Part shown: piece after piece, positions 24,457-33,357 of the stretch
Numbering within the stretch: the stretch's first letter is position 1
How the letters are laid out: each line of letters opens with the position of its first letter
Origin: Rhodovarius lipocyclicus
GTDB lineage: Bacteria; Pseudomonadota; Alphaproteobacteria; Acetobacterales; Acetobacteraceae
Assembly (NCBI RefSeq): GCF_009900765.1
Contig: NZ_JAAABL010000002.1
Coordinates: forward strand, 1-64,000
DNA: 64,000 nucleotides
Direction: 5' to 3'
Position numbers and translations under genes: made by a program
The notes under the pieces: model-generated
The model's database searches: none
Told to the model about the DNA's origin: nothing
What the model saw: only the letters and a program-made list of their open reading frames with translations

Positions 24457-25784
24457 TGCGCCATTACCCCGCCTTTCTGAAGCTGGACGGCCGCACCGTG
24501 CTGGTGCTGGGCCATGGCGAGGTGGCCGACCGCAAGGCCGAGCCGCTGCTGGCCGCCGGCGCCGTGCTGCGCCGCGCCGAACGCTTCGCGCCGGAATTGC
24601 TGGAGGGCTGCGCCCTGGCCATCGGCGCCGATGCGCCGGAGGCCGATCTGTTCGCGCTGTCCGAAACCGCGCAGGCGCGCGGCATCCCGGTGAACATCGT
24701 GGACCGGCCGGAACTCTGCAGCTTCATCATGCCCGCGATCATCGAGCGCGACGACATCACGGTGGCGGTTTCCACCGGCGGCGCCGCCCCCGTGCTGGCC
24801 CGCATGCTGCGCCAGCGGATCGAAGCCGCCCTGCCGCCGCTGATCGGCCGGGTGGCGGCGCTCGGCGCCCGGTTCCAGGCCGCCGTGCGCGCGAAGCTGC
24901 CGGCCCTGCCGGCCCGCCGCGCCTTTCTGGAGCGCGCCTTCACCGGCCGCCCCGCCGCGCTGGCCCAGGCCGGCCGCCAGGCCGAGGCCGAGGCCGCCTT
25001 CGCCGAGGAACTCGAAGCCGCCGAGACCACGCCCCCCGGCATGGTCCACCTGGTCGGCGGCGGCCCCGGCGCGCCCGACCTGCTGACGCTGCGTGCCCTG
25101 CGCCTGCTGGGCGAGGCCGATGTGATCGTGCATGACCGGCTGGTGGGCGAGGCCGTGCTGGCCATGGCACGCCGCGACGCGGAGCGCATCTTCGTCGGCA
25201 AATCCCGCGCCAACCACTGCCTGCCGCAGGAGGAGATCAACACCCTGCTGGTGCGCCTGGCCCGCCAGGGCAAGCGGGTGGTGCGGCTGAAGGGCGGTGA
25301 CCCCTTCGTGTTCGGCCGCGGCGGGGAGGAAGCCCAGGAGCTGGCGCGCGAGGGCATCGCCTTCGAAGTGGTGCCGGGCGTGACCGCCGCCTTGGCCTGC
25401 GCCGCCCAGGCCGGCATTCCCCTGACCCATCGCGGCGTGGCGCGCGTGCTGACGCTGGTGACCGGCCACACGCGCGAAGGCCGGCTGGACCTGGATTTCG
25501 CGGCGCTCGCCCGGCCGGGGCAGACGCTGGCGATCTACATGGGCATCACCACCATGCCCCAATTGCTGGAAGGGCTGACCACCCACGGCCTGCCGGCCCA
25601 CACCCCCGCCGCGCTGATCGAACAGGGCGGCACGCCGGCGCAGCGCGAATTGCGCGGACCGCTGGAACAGGTGGTGGAACAGGCGCCGGGCTGGGTTGGC
25701 AAAGGCCCCGCGCTGCTGGTGATCGGGGAGGCGGTGGGCGAGGCGGTGCGGATGGGCGCGCGGCACGATGCGGCGATGTGCTGA
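24456..25784 (+). CDS. cysG: Siroheme synthase CysG (SirC/SirB domain plus SUMT)
   Basis: Multifunctional enzyme of 442 residues that converts uroporphyrinogen III to siroheme. The N-terminal Met8-like dehydrogenase/chelatase domain (about 1-150) has the NAD motif LVLGHGEVADRKAEPLLAAG and NIVDRPELCSFIMPAII. The C-terminal uroporphyrinogen methyltransferase (about 205-442) has LVGGGPGAPDLLTLRALRLL and VVRLKGGDPFVFGRGGEE. Its place at the end of the nitrate operon fits siroheme supply to nitrite reductase, although no nirBD gene is in the window. Followed by repeat element B. Confidence 0.93.
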   Translation: MRHYPAFLKLDGRTVLVLGHGEVADRKAEPLLAAGAVLRRAERFAPELLEGCALAIGADAPEADLFALSETAQARGIPVNIVDRPELCSFIMPAIIERDDITVAVSTGGAAPVLARMLRQRIEAALPPLIGRVAALGARFQAAVRAKLPALPARRAFLERAFTGRPAALAQAGRQAEAEAAFAEELEAAETTPPGMVHLVGGGPGAPDLLTLRALRLLGEADVIVHDRLVGEAVLAMARRDAERIFVGKSRANHCLPQEEINTLLVRLARQGKRVVRLKGGDPFVFGRGGEEAQELAREGIAFEVVPGVTAALACAAQAGIPLTHRGVARVLTLVTGHTREGRLDLDFAALARPGQTLAIYMGITTMPQLLEGLTTHGLPAHTPAALIEQGGTPAQRELRGPLEQVVEQAPGWVGKGPALLVIGEAVGEAVRMGARHDAAMC

Positions 25785-25785
25785 T

Positions 25786-26017
25786 CCGAGAGGGGCTTTG
25801 CCCCCCTCGGGCTCCCCCCACCAGGAGCCGAAAGGCCCCTGGACCCCATCGGTTTGGTGCGGGTCTTGGGAGGGTGTTTCTTATTGATTTTAATCATGAA
25901 AATGGCGCACCGCCTGCGAGGATGAAGCGCCAATTCATGGGTTCCAAGGGCCTTTCGGCCTTTGGCTGGTCCAGGGCAGAGCCCTGGCCGGGGTCCGGGG
26001 GCGGAGCCCCCGGCGCC
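25786..26017 (+). repeat. Intergenic palindrome element, copy B
   Basis: Fills the gap between convergent cysG and yejF. Parts: palindrome with TTT loop (GAGAGGGGC/GCCCCCCTC) 2 bases after the cysG stop; GAAA-loop hairpin CAGGAGCCGAAAGGCCCCTG at 25822-25841; AT-rich core with ATCATGAAAATGGCGC; central GGCGC/GCGCC hairpin; TTTC-loop hairpin CAAGGGCCTTTCGGCCTTTG at 25945-25964; then palindromes CCAGGGC-AGA-GCCCTGG and CCGGGGGC-GGA-GCCCCCGG, the last next to the yejF stop. Each gene thus has its own palindrome at its end. Confidence 0.75.
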
Positions 26018-26018
26018 C

Positions 26019-27593
26019 TTACAGAAACGCCGCCTGCATCAGTTTCCGCGTATATTCCTCACGCGGGGCGGCGGTCAGGGCTTCGGCTTCGCCTTCCTCC
26101 ACCATGCGGCCGTCCTTCATCACCATGATCCGGTGCGCCATGGCGCGCACCACACGCAGGTCGTGGGAGATGAACAGATAGGCCAGCCCGTGCTTCGCCT
26201 GCAGCCCGCGCAGCAGCTCCACCACCTGTGCCTGCACCGACACATCCAGCGCCGAGGTCGGTTCATCCAGCACCAGGATGCGCGGCTTCAGCACCAGGGC
26301 GCGGGCGATGGCGATGCGTTGCCGCTGCCCGCCGGAGAATTCATGCGGGTAGCGTTCCGCCATTTCCGGCGCCAGCCCCACCTCCACCAGCGCCTCGGCC
26401 ACGCGGGCGTCGCGCTGGGCCTGGGACATATGGGGTTCGTGCACGGCCAGGCCCTCGCCTATGATCTCGCCGGCGGACATGCGCGGCGAGAGGCTGCCAT
26501 AGGGGTCCTGGAACACGATTTGCATGCGGGCGCGCAGCGGGCGCAGCTCCGTGCGGGACAGGCCCTGGATGGAGCGGCCTTCGAGGCCGATCTCGCCCTG
26601 GCTGTCCTCCAGCCGCAGCATGGCCAGGCCCAGCGTGGTCTTGCCGCTGCCGGATTCGCCCACGATGCCCAGCGTCTCACCGGCACGCAGCGCCAGAGAG
26701 ACGCCATCGACCGCCTTCACCTGCCCCACCACCCGGCGCAGCAGGCCGCGCTTGATGGGGAAATGCACGCGCAGGTCGCGGGCCTGCATCACCACCGGGG
26801 CGGCGTCGGGCACCGGGGCGGGGCGGCCGCGCGGCTCGGTGGCCAGCAGCATGCGGGTGTAGGGGTGCTGGGGGTTGGCGAAGACCTCCGCCACGCTGCC
26901 CTGTTCCACCACCTGGCCGTCCTTCATCACCACCACGCGGTCGGCCTGGCGGCGGACGATGTGCAGGTCATGCGTGATCAGCAGCATGGCCATGTTCAGG
27001 CTCTGCTTCAGCTCGGCCAGCAGGGCCAGGATCTGGGCCTGGATCGTCACGTCCAGCGCGGTGGTGGGTTCGTCCGCGATCAGCAGCTTGGGGTTGTTGG
27101 CCAGGGCGGCCGCGATCATCACCCGCTGGCGTTGCCCGCCCGAGAGCTGGTGCGGGAAGGCGCCCAGCCGCTCCGTCATGCCCGGCAGGCCGGCGCGGAC
27201 CAGGGCGGCCTTCACCTCCGCCTCCAGCGCGGCGCCCGCGACGGGGCGTTGCAGGGTGATCGCCTCGCTCACCTGGCGGCCGATGCTGTGCAGCGGGTTC
27301 AGGCTGGTCATGGGCTCCTGGAAGACCATGCCGGCCAGGCCCCCGCGCAGGCGGCGCAGGGTGGCGTTGTCGGCGCGCAGCACCTCCACGCCGTCCAGGG
27401 TGATGCGGCCCTCGGGGTTGGTGCCGCCATGGGGCAGCAGGCCCAGGCAGGACAGCGCCGTGACCGATTTGCCGGAGCCGGATTCGCCCACCAGCGCCAC
27501 CACCTCACCAGGGTTCACGGTGAAGGAGACGCCATGGACCACGGTCTTGCCGCGGAAGGCGACGGAGAGGTTCTCGACGGTCAGCAGGCTCAT
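26019..27593 (-). CDS. yejF: ABC transporter double ATPase, YejF type
   Basis: Two ABC modules in one chain of 524 residues. Module 1 (about 1-260): Walker A GESGSGKSVTA, signature LSGGQRQRVMIAAAL, Walker [11 protein letters not shown]. Module 2 (about 272-524): Walker [12 protein letters not shown], signature FSGGQRQRIAIARAL, Walker B VLDEPTSALD. The fused architecture and the yejABE genes upstream identify YejF, which drives uptake of microcin-C-like peptides and oligopeptides in enteric bacteria and aids resistance to antimicrobial peptides in Brucella (family knowledge). Last gene of the operon. Confidence 0.92.
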   Translation of the reverse strand: MSLLTVENLSVAFRGKTVVHGVSFTVNPGEVVALVGESGSGKSVTALSCLGLLPHGGTNPEGRITLDGVEVLRADNATLRRLRGGLAGMVFQEPMTSLNPLHSIGRQVSEAITLQRPVAGAALEAEVKAALVRAGLPGMTERLGAFPHQLSGGQRQRVMIAAALANNPKLLIADEPTTALDVTIQAQILALLAELKQSLNMAMLLITHDLHIVRRQADRVVVMKDGQVVEQGSVAEVFANPQHPYTRMLLATEPRGRPAPVPDAAPVVMQARDLRVHFPIKRGLLRRVVGQVKAVDGVSLALRAGETLGIVGESGSGKTTLGLAMLRLEDSQGEIGLEGRSIQGLSRTELRPLRARMQIVFQDPYGSLSPRMSAGEIIGEGLAVHEPHMSQAQRDARVAEALVEVGLAPEMAERYPHEFSGGQRQRIAIARALVLKPRILVLDEPTSALDVSVQAQVVELLRGLQAKHGLAYLFISHDLRVVRAMAHRIMVMKDGRMVEEGEAEALTAAPREEYTRKLMQAAFL

Positions 27594-27651
27594 GCCGGTT
27601 GTCCCACTGTCTGGGGGCTTTGCCCGCGCCCTTGGGAAGCCAACATGCCGA

Positions 27652-28689
27652 TCAAGAGCCTCGCCCCCCCAGCTTCCTTGGATCGAACGCGTCGCGCACG
27701 GCTTCCCCCACGAAGGTCAGCAGCGACAGCACGCCGCCCAGCACCAGGAAGCCGGTGAAGGCCAGCCAGGGCGCCTGCAGGTTGTTCTTGCCCTGGTTCA
27801 GCAGCTCTCCCAGCGAGGGCGAGCCGGGCGGCAGGCCGAAGCCCAGGAAATCCAGCGAGGCCAGCGCCGTGACGGAACCCGACAGGGTGAAGGGCAGGAA
27901 GGTCAGCGTGGCCACCATGGCGTTGGGCAGGATGTGGCGGAACATGATGGAGCGGTCCCCCACCCCCAGCGCGCGGGCGGCGCGCACATAGTCCAGGTTG
28001 CGGCCGCGCAGGAATTCCGCGCGCACCACCCCGGTCAGGCTCATCCAGGAAAACACCAGCAGGAAGATCAGCAGCGTCCAGAATCCCGGTTGGATCACGC
28101 TGGACATGATGATCAGCAGGAACAGCTGCGGCATGCCGGACCAGACCTCGATGAAGCGCTGGAACAGCAGGTCCGTCGTGCCGCCGTAATAGCCCTGCAC
28201 GGCGCCGGCCGCGATGCCGATGGCGCTGGCGATGATGGTCAATGTGAAGCCGAACAGCACGGAGATGCGGAAGCCATAGATCACCCGCGCCGCGACATCG
28301 CGCGCCTGGTCATCGGTGCCCAGCCAGTTGCGGGCGCTGGGCGGGCTGGGCGCGGGGCGGCCCAGGTCGCGCACCACGCTGCCATAGGAATACCGGATGG
28401 GCGGCCACAGCGCCCAGCCCTGCTCGGCCACTTGGCGCTGCAATTCGGGGTCGTGCCAATCGGCGTCGGTGGGCAGGCCGTCGGGCAATATGTCGCTTTC
28501 GGCATAGTTCACGGCGACGGGGAACAGCCAGTGCCCATCCACCCGCGCGATCAGCGGGCGGTCATTGGCGATGACCTCGGCGCACAGCGTCAGGCCGAAC
28601 AGCGCCACGAAGATCCACAGCGACCACCAGCCGCGCCGGTTCGCGCGGAAATTGGCCAGGCGCCGTTGCGTCAGCGGGGAGAGCTTCAT
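27652..28689 (-). CDS. yejE: ABC transporter permease, YejE type
   Basis: Inner-membrane permease of 345 residues. The start at 28689 gives MKLSPLTQRRLANFRANRRG before the first helix and overlaps the stop of the DUF3891 gene by 4 bases. A long periplasmic loop follows, containing GHWLFPVAVNYAESDILPDG and NWLGTDDQARDVAARVIYGF, both typical of YejE. The EAA loop is VRAARALGVGDRSIMFRHIL. Forms the channel with YejB. Confidence 0.91.
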   Translation of the reverse strand: MKLSPLTQRRLANFRANRRGWWSLWIFVALFGLTLCAEVIANDRPLIARVDGHWLFPVAVNYAESDILPDGLPTDADWHDPELQRQVAEQGWALWPPIRYSYGSVVRDLGRPAPSPPSARNWLGTDDQARDVAARVIYGFRISVLFGFTLTIIASAIGIAAGAVQGYYGGTTDLLFQRFIEVWSGMPQLFLLIIMSSVIQPGFWTLLIFLLVFSWMSLTGVVRAEFLRGRNLDYVRAARALGVGDRSIMFRHILPNAMVATLTFLPFTLSGSVTALASLDFLGFGLPPGSPSLGELLNQGKNNLQAPWLAFTGFLVLGGVLSLLTFVGEAVRDAFDPRKLGGRGS

Positions 28690-29405
28690 GCGGGCGTCAG
28701 CCGGAAGCCGAGGGTTTCGCGGGGTGCCTCGGCGAGCGCGGCGCGCAGGGCCGCGGCATCGGCATAGGGGCCGCGCAGGCGCAGCGCCTCGCAGGATACG
28801 GTCAGTTCCGGCAGCGCGAGCGGCCAGGGGTCCAGCACGGCGTGAAAGGGCGTCACGCGCGTCAGCGTGGGCCCGCCGCAGGGGAAGCTCTCCTTGCCCC
28901 AGCACAGCGCCAGCGCGATGGCGTCCACCATGGCCAGCTTCAGGGAGAGGGGGGCGACCTGTTCCTCGGTCACGCCCAGCTGCGCCATCATCGCGGCCCC
29001 CCATTCGGGTTCGCGGGCGATGTAGCCCAGCAGGGCGGCGCGGGATTCCGGGCTGGGGTCGCGCAGGATGCCCATGCGGTAGATGTGGCTGCCGTGGCGC
29101 AGGATCAGCAGCGCCGCCCACAGCCCCCAATTGGCGAGCGCGAGCCGCACCCCGTTTTCCCACATCGGCACATGCTGGTGCCCGGGCACGGCGTTGAAGG
29201 CGAGGGGAAGGCCGGTCTCGGCATCGAATTGCGGCGCCTGCTCCCAGCCCTGCCAGGCCACGTCATGCTGCACGGCGGCGTTGACGATGTGGCTGAAGGG
29301 CTCCGGCCGCTCTGCCAGATGCGCCATCAGCGCGCCGGCCATCACGGCATGGGCGGGCTGGGGGGTGGCGAGGGTGCTGCCGTCGGGCTGGGGCCACAGA
29401 ATCAT
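28686..29405 (-). CDS. DUF3891-like protein inside the yej operon
   Basis: Soluble protein of 239 residues resembling the DUF3891 family: an N-terminal LATPQPAHAVMAGALMAHLA block, then VNAAVQHDVAWQGWE with a His-Asp pair, and later RHGSHIYRMG with further His. The His/Asp pattern resembles an HD-type metal site, but no activity is established for the family. It sits 3 bases after yejB and overlaps yejE by 4 bases, so it is translated with the transporter. Why a transporter operon carries it is unknown; a role in handling the imported compound is a guess. Confidence 0.7.
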   Translation of the reverse strand: MILWPQPDGSTLATPQPAHAVMAGALMAHLAERPEPFSHIVNAAVQHDVAWQGWEQAPQFDAETGLPLAFNAVPGHQHVPMWENGVRLALANWGLWAALLILRHGSHIYRMGILRDPSPESRAALLGYIAREPEWGAAMMAQLGVTEEQVAPLSLKLAMVDAIALALCWGKESFPCGGPTLTRVTPFHAVLDPWPLALPELTVSCEALRLRGPYADAAALRAALAEAPRETLGFRLTPA

Positions 29406-29408
29406 GCG

Positions 29409-30500
29409 TCAGCGCCGCCCTTCAAAATCAATACGCGGGTCCACCAGCGTGTAGGTGAAATCGCTGACGATCTGCATCACCAGCCCCAGCAGCGTGAAGA
29501 AATACAGCGTGCCGAACATCAGCGGATAGTCGCGGCGGATCGCGGCCTCGAACCCCAGCAGGCCCAGGCCATCCAGCGAGAAGATGATCTCCACCAGCAG
29601 CGCGCCGGTGAACAGGATGCCGATGAAGGCCGCGGGAAAGCCCGCGATGATGATCAGCATCGCGTTGCGGAACACATGCCCGTACAGCACGCGCTGTTCC
29701 GTGGCCCCCTTGGCCCGCGCGGTCTGGACGTATTGCTTGCCGATCTCCTCCAGGAAGGAGTTCTTGGTCAGCATGGTCAGCCCCGCGAAGCCGCCGATCA
29801 CCAGCGCCACCGTGGGCAGCACCATGTGCCAGGCATAATCCAGCGCGCGCTGCCAGAACGGCCAGTCCTCGGCGCCCGAACTCAGCAGCCCGCGCAGCGG
29901 GAACCATTGCAGGAAGCTGCCGCCGGCGAACAGCACCACCAGCAGCACCGCGAACAGGAAGCCCGGAATGGCATAGCCCACCAGCACGATGGCGGAGGTC
30001 CAGAGATCGAAGTTCGACCCGTCCCGCACCGCCTTGCGGATGCCCAGCGGAATGGAGACCAGATAGATGATCAGCGTGGACCACAGCCCGAGCGAGATGG
30101 AGACGGGCATCTTCTCCCACACCAGGTCCCACACCGGGCGGTCGCGGAACAGCGAGCGGCCCAGGTCGAAGCGCAGATAGCCCTTCAGCATCTCCCAGAA
30201 GCGCACATGGGCAGGCTTGTCGAAGCCGAAGGTGCGCTCGATCTCGCGCACGATGGCGGGGTCCAGGCCGCGGGCGCCGCGATAGGTGCTGGTTTCCGTG
30301 CCACTACTGCTGGGGCGGCGCAATTCGCCGGGGCCCTCGCCGGTCAGGCGGCCCATGGTCTGGCCCTCACCGCGCAGTTCCTGGATGGCCTGTTCCACCG
30401 GGCCGCCTGGCGCGAATTGCGCGACCGCGAAATTGATCAGGATGATGCCGAACAGCGTCGGCACCAGCAGCAACAGGCGGCGGAGGAGATAAGCGCCCAT
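29409..30500 (-). CDS. yejB: ABC transporter permease, YejB type
   Basis: Inner-membrane permease of 363 residues starting [20 protein letters not shown]. It has the extended periplasmic segment of YejB ([40 protein letters not shown]), six helices in all, and the EAA loop [20 protein letters not shown]. Longer than DppB because of the first loop, as usual for YejB. Follows yejA after a 98-base gap that could hold a 30-residue reading frame. Confidence 0.91.
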   Translation of the reverse strand: MGAYLLRRLLLLVPTLFGIILINFAVAQFAPGGPVEQAIQELRGEGQTMGRLTGEGPGELRRPSSSGTETSTYRGARGLDPAIVREIERTFGFDKPAHVRFWEMLKGYLRFDLGRSLFRDRPVWDLVWEKMPVSISLGLWSTLIIYLVSIPLGIRKAVRDGSNFDLWTSAIVLVGYAIPGFLFAVLLVVLFAGGSFLQWFPLRGLLSSGAEDWPFWQRALDYAWHMVLPTVALVIGGFAGLTMLTKNSFLEEIGKQYVQTARAKGATEQRVLYGHVFRNAMLIIIAGFPAAFIGILFTGALLVEIIFSLDGLGLLGFEAAIRRDYPLMFGTLYFFTLLGLVMQIVSDFTYTLVDPRIDFEGRR

Positions 30501-30503
30501 GGA

Positions 30504-30596
30504 TCAGAGCCCGATCCGTCGAGGCCGGTACGGCCGCTGACGGTGACACGGCCTCTCGGCGTGAGGGTGAGACGCGAACGGGAGTTCGTGGCTCAT
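30504..30596 (-). CDS. Possible 30-residue microprotein between yejA and yejB
   Basis: Reading frame starting 2 bases after the yejA stop and ending 3 bases before the yejB ATG. It encodes a very basic, His/Arg/Pro-rich peptide (MSHELPFASHPHAERPCHRQ and 10 more residues). No similarity recognised and no strong ribosome-binding site. The tight spacing is the only evidence for a gene; it may instead be a spacer that keeps ribosomes moving into yejB. Confidence 0.25.
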   Translation of the reverse strand: MSHELPFASHPHAERPCHRQRPYRPRRIGL

Positions 30597-30598
30597 GC

Positions 30599-32431
30599 TC
30601 AACGGCGCGCCTCGGTCAGGGCGCGATCTTTCGCCGCATCCACCCACCAGCTGGTGGGGAAGCCGGAGCCATAGCGCGGGTTGCGGTCCGGCCGGCCGAA
30701 ACGGTCCCACCAGGCCAGGCGGAATTCGCGGCTGTGCCAGTTGGGGATGACGAAATGCTGCCACAGCAGCACCCGGTCCAGCGCATGGGTGCGGGCGATC
30801 AGCTCCTCGCGGCTGGGCGCGTTGATCACCTGGTCCACCAGCGCGTCGATCACCGGCGAGCAGATGCCCGGCACGTTCTGGCTGCCGTGCTCGTTCGCCT
30901 TCTCGCAGCTGAAATAGTCGCGCTGCTCGTTCCCGGGCGAGAGGGACTGGCCCATCACATCCACGGTCATGTCGAAGTCGAAGGCATCCATCCGCACGCG
31001 GTACTGCGCGGGGTCCACCGTGCGCACGCTGGCCTCGATGCCCAGGCGCTGCAGCCATTGCACATAGGGCAGGGCCACGCGCTCGAAGGTCGCGCTGTCC
31101 AGCAGGATCTCGAAGCGGAATTGCTGGCCCTGCGCGTTCACCAGCTTGCGGTCGCGCACCGTCCAGCCCGCCTGGCGCAACAGGTCCAGCGCGCGGCGCA
31201 GCCCCTCTCGGTTGTTGCCGCTGCCATCGGTGGCGGGCAGGCGGAAGGGCTCGGTGAACAGGCGCTCGGGCAGCTGCGCGCGGAACTGGCTCAGGATCTC
31301 CAGCTCCCGCCCCTCGGGCAGGCCGGAGGAGGCCAGTTCGCTGTTGGAGAAATAGCTGCTGGTGCGGGCATAGCTGCCGAAGAAGATGTTGGCGTTCAGC
31401 CATTCGAAATCGAACACCTGCACCAGCGCTTCCCGCACGCGGGCATCCTGGAACACCGGCCGCCGCAGGTTGAAGGAGAAGGACTGCATGCCGGTCGGGA
31501 TCTCGTGGCGGATCGCCTCCCGCTTCACCAGGCCGCGGCGGATGGCCGGGAAGTCGTAGCCTGTGGCCCAGTCGCGGGCGACATTCTCCATCCGCGCATC
31601 CACCTGGCCGGCCTTGAACGCCTCGAACGCCACGGTGCTGTCGCGGAAATACTCGTATCGGATGGAGCCGAAATTGTTCAGCCCGCGCGCCGTGCCCAGG
31701 TTGCGGGCCCAGTAATCCTCCACCCGGCGATAGGTGACGGAGCGCCCGCTTTCGAACCGTTCCAGCTTGTACGGGCCGCTGCCCAGCGGGGCTTCCTGCA
31801 AGGGGCGGGAGAAGTCGCGCCCCTCCCACCAATGTTTCGGCAGCACGGGCATCTGGCCCAGCACCTGGGCCAGTTCGCGGTTCTCATTGGTCTTGAAGCG
31901 GAAGACGACGCGGCGCTCGCCCTCCGCCCGCACGGATTCCACATCGCCCCAATAGGCGCGGTAGAAAGGCCGGCCCTGGCGGACCAGCGTCTCGAAGGTC
32001 CAGACGACATCGGCCGCGGTGATGGGCCGGCCATCATGCCAGCGGGCCTCCGGCCGCAGCTCGAACGCGACACCGAGGCCGTCGGCCGGCAGTTCGATGA
32101 AGGCCGCGAGATGGGCGTATTCCGTGCTCGCCTCATCCTGGGCGGAGGAGGTCAGCGTGTCGTACAGGATGCTGGACCCCGCCGCCGGCGCGCCGCGCAG
32201 GATATAGGGGTTGAAGCTGTCGAAACTGCCGATGGCCGCGAAGGTGACGTCGCCGCCCTTGGGGGCATCGGGGTTGGCCCAGGCCCAGTGCGGGAAATCG
32301 GCGGGCAGCGCCGCCTCGCCCAACAGCGAAATGGCGTGGACGCGCCGGGGGGCGGCACCCTGGGCCAGGGAGGCGGCTGGGGCGATGGCCGGGGCGGCCA
32401 TGGGGACAGCGAGCAGGGCGCGGCGTTTCAT
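30599..32431 (-). CDS. yejA: ABC transporter solute-binding protein, YejA type
   Basis: Periplasmic family-5 receptor of 610 residues. Start taken at 32431 (MKRRALLAVPMAAPAIAPAA), a Lys-Arg-Arg signal cleaved after SLA; an in-frame Met 12 codons earlier adds a polar tail. YejA features: SLLGEAALPADFPHWAWANP, DAPKGGDVTFAAIGSFDSFN, LYDTLTSSAQDEASTEYAHL, and LNNFGSIRYEYFRDSTVAFE. Longer than DppA-type receptors, as YejA usually is. Heads the yejA-B-DUF3891-E-F operon. Confidence 0.91.
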   Translation of the reverse strand: MKRRALLAVPMAAPAIAPAASLAQGAAPRRVHAISLLGEAALPADFPHWAWANPDAPKGGDVTFAAIGSFDSFNPYILRGAPAAGSSILYDTLTSSAQDEASTEYAHLAAFIELPADGLGVAFELRPEARWHDGRPITAADVVWTFETLVRQGRPFYRAYWGDVESVRAEGERRVVFRFKTNENRELAQVLGQMPVLPKHWWEGRDFSRPLQEAPLGSGPYKLERFESGRSVTYRRVEDYWARNLGTARGLNNFGSIRYEYFRDSTVAFEAFKAGQVDARMENVARDWATGYDFPAIRRGLVKREAIRHEIPTGMQSFSFNLRRPVFQDARVREALVQVFDFEWLNANIFFGSYARTSSYFSNSELASSGLPEGRELEILSQFRAQLPERLFTEPFRLPATDGSGNNREGLRRALDLLRQAGWTVRDRKLVNAQGQQFRFEILLDSATFERVALPYVQWLQRLGIEASVRTVDPAQYRVRMDAFDFDMTVDVMGQSLSPGNEQRDYFSCEKANEHGSQNVPGICSPVIDALVDQVINAPSREELIARTHALDRVLLWQHFVIPNWHSREFRLAWWDRFGRPDRNPRYGSGFPTSWWVDAAKDRALTEARR

Positions 32432-32491
32432 GCTGGAAGAATTGGCCTTTCCGGGGGCGGGGCGCAACCATGGGGTGGGCAGGAAGCGGGA

Positions 32492-32590
32492 GGGGCGCCG
32501 CCCCCAAACCGATGGAAAGTCATTTCCCCCTCAACGGGAGTTTGAGGGCAGAGCCCTCAATCCCCCGCAGAGTGAGGGCTATGCCCTCAA
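32492..32590 (-). repeat. Intergenic palindrome element, copy F (partial)
   Basis: Short member of the element family between the PCuAC gene end and the yejA start. Holds GGGGC-GCC-GCCCC at 32492-32504, the CCAAACCGATGG module, TTGAGGGC-AGA-GCCCTCAA at 32542-32560, and TGAGGGC-TAT-GCCCTCA at 32573-32589. The last palindrome includes the stop codon of the PCuAC gene (32587-32589). About 45 bases are nearly identical to copy D at 47424-47470. AT-rich core and GAAA hairpins are absent. Confidence 0.65.
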
Positions 32591-33027
32591 TGCCCATGCA
32601 TCCGCGCCCCGGCGCCTTGCACCGGCAGTTGCACCGTCACGCTGCCGGCGCGTTCGAACACCAGCGTCACCGGCACTTGCGTCCCCTGCTCGAAGGGCTG
32701 CTTCAGCCCCATGAACATCAGGTGGAAGCCGCCCGGCTGCAGCGTCACGGCCGTGCCGGCCGGTAGGTCGATCGCTTCCACCGGGCGCATCCGCATCACG
32801 TCGCCTTCGCGCAGGTGGGTGTGCAGTTCCACGCGGTTCGCGGCCGGGGAGGAGGCGGAGAGCAGCCGGTCCGCCCCCGCGCTGCGCAGGGTCAGGAAGC
32901 CCGCGCCCTGGCCGCCGGCGCGGGCCGCGCGCGTCCAGGGGTTTTCGACGGTGACGGTGGGCGCCTGGGCGAAGGCGCTGCACGGCCCCAGCAGGGCGGC
33001 GGCGAGGAGGATGCGGCGGGTGGTCAT
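32587..33027 (-). CDS. Periplasmic copper chaperone PCu(A)C family protein
   Basis: Exported protein of 146 residues (signal MTTRRILLAAALLGPCSAFA). Copper-site pattern of the family is complete: a His/Met set ELHTHLREGDVMRMRPVEAI, then GGFHLMFMGLKQPFEQG, matching H-M-X10-M-X21-H-X-M. C-terminal MHGH adds ligands. PCu(A)C proteins deliver copper to cytochrome oxidase. Lies 12 bases downstream of a small Cys protein, in a run with YcnI- and TonB-receptor genes. Its stop codon lies inside a palindrome. Confidence 0.88.
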   Translation of the reverse strand: MTTRRILLAAALLGPCSAFAQAPTVTVENPWTRAARAGGQGAGFLTLRSAGADRLLSASSPAANRVELHTHLREGDVMRMRPVEAIDLPAGTAVTLQPGGFHLMFMGLKQPFEQGTQVPVTLVFERAGSVTVQLPVQGAGARMHGH

Positions 33028-33039
33028 GGTGTGGTCCTC

Positions 33040-33357
33040 TCAGAAGCTGGCGTTGGCGGGGCGGTCGCCGCGCGCCTCGATGCGGGCGGCGGCGCGGGCC
33101 AGGCGCACGATGTCGGCGGCGGCGCGCATCGGGTCGCCGGTGATGCAATGCTGGCGCAGATCATGCAGCCGCGCGGTCAGCGGCGTCATCTCCCCGTCGC
33201 GCGCATGGGGGGCGGCGGCGTCCAGCGCCTCGGTGGCGGCGGACAAGCCCGCTGCGCAGACCTCCGTCATGGCGCGGTCCATTTCCTCCGGGTCGCAGGC
33301 GGCGGCGGGGACGGTGGCCAGGGCGGCGAGCGCCGCCACGGTGAACAGGCGTTTCAT
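33040..33357 (-). CDS. Small exported protein of the copper locus, unknown function
   Basis: 105 residues starting MKRLFTVAALAALATVPAAA (Sec signal), with Cys at 21, 34 and about 71 in the mature chain that could form a disulfide or bind metal. The mature part is helical, Ala/Arg-rich. The ATG overlaps the YcnI-like stop by one base, so it is translationally coupled. No family recognised; role in copper handling inferred from neighbours. Confidence 0.72.
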   Translation of the reverse strand: MKRLFTVAALAALATVPAAACDPEEMDRAMTEVCAAGLSAATEALDAAAPHARDGEMTPLTARLHDLRQHCITGDPMRAAADIVRLARAAARIEARGDRPANASF

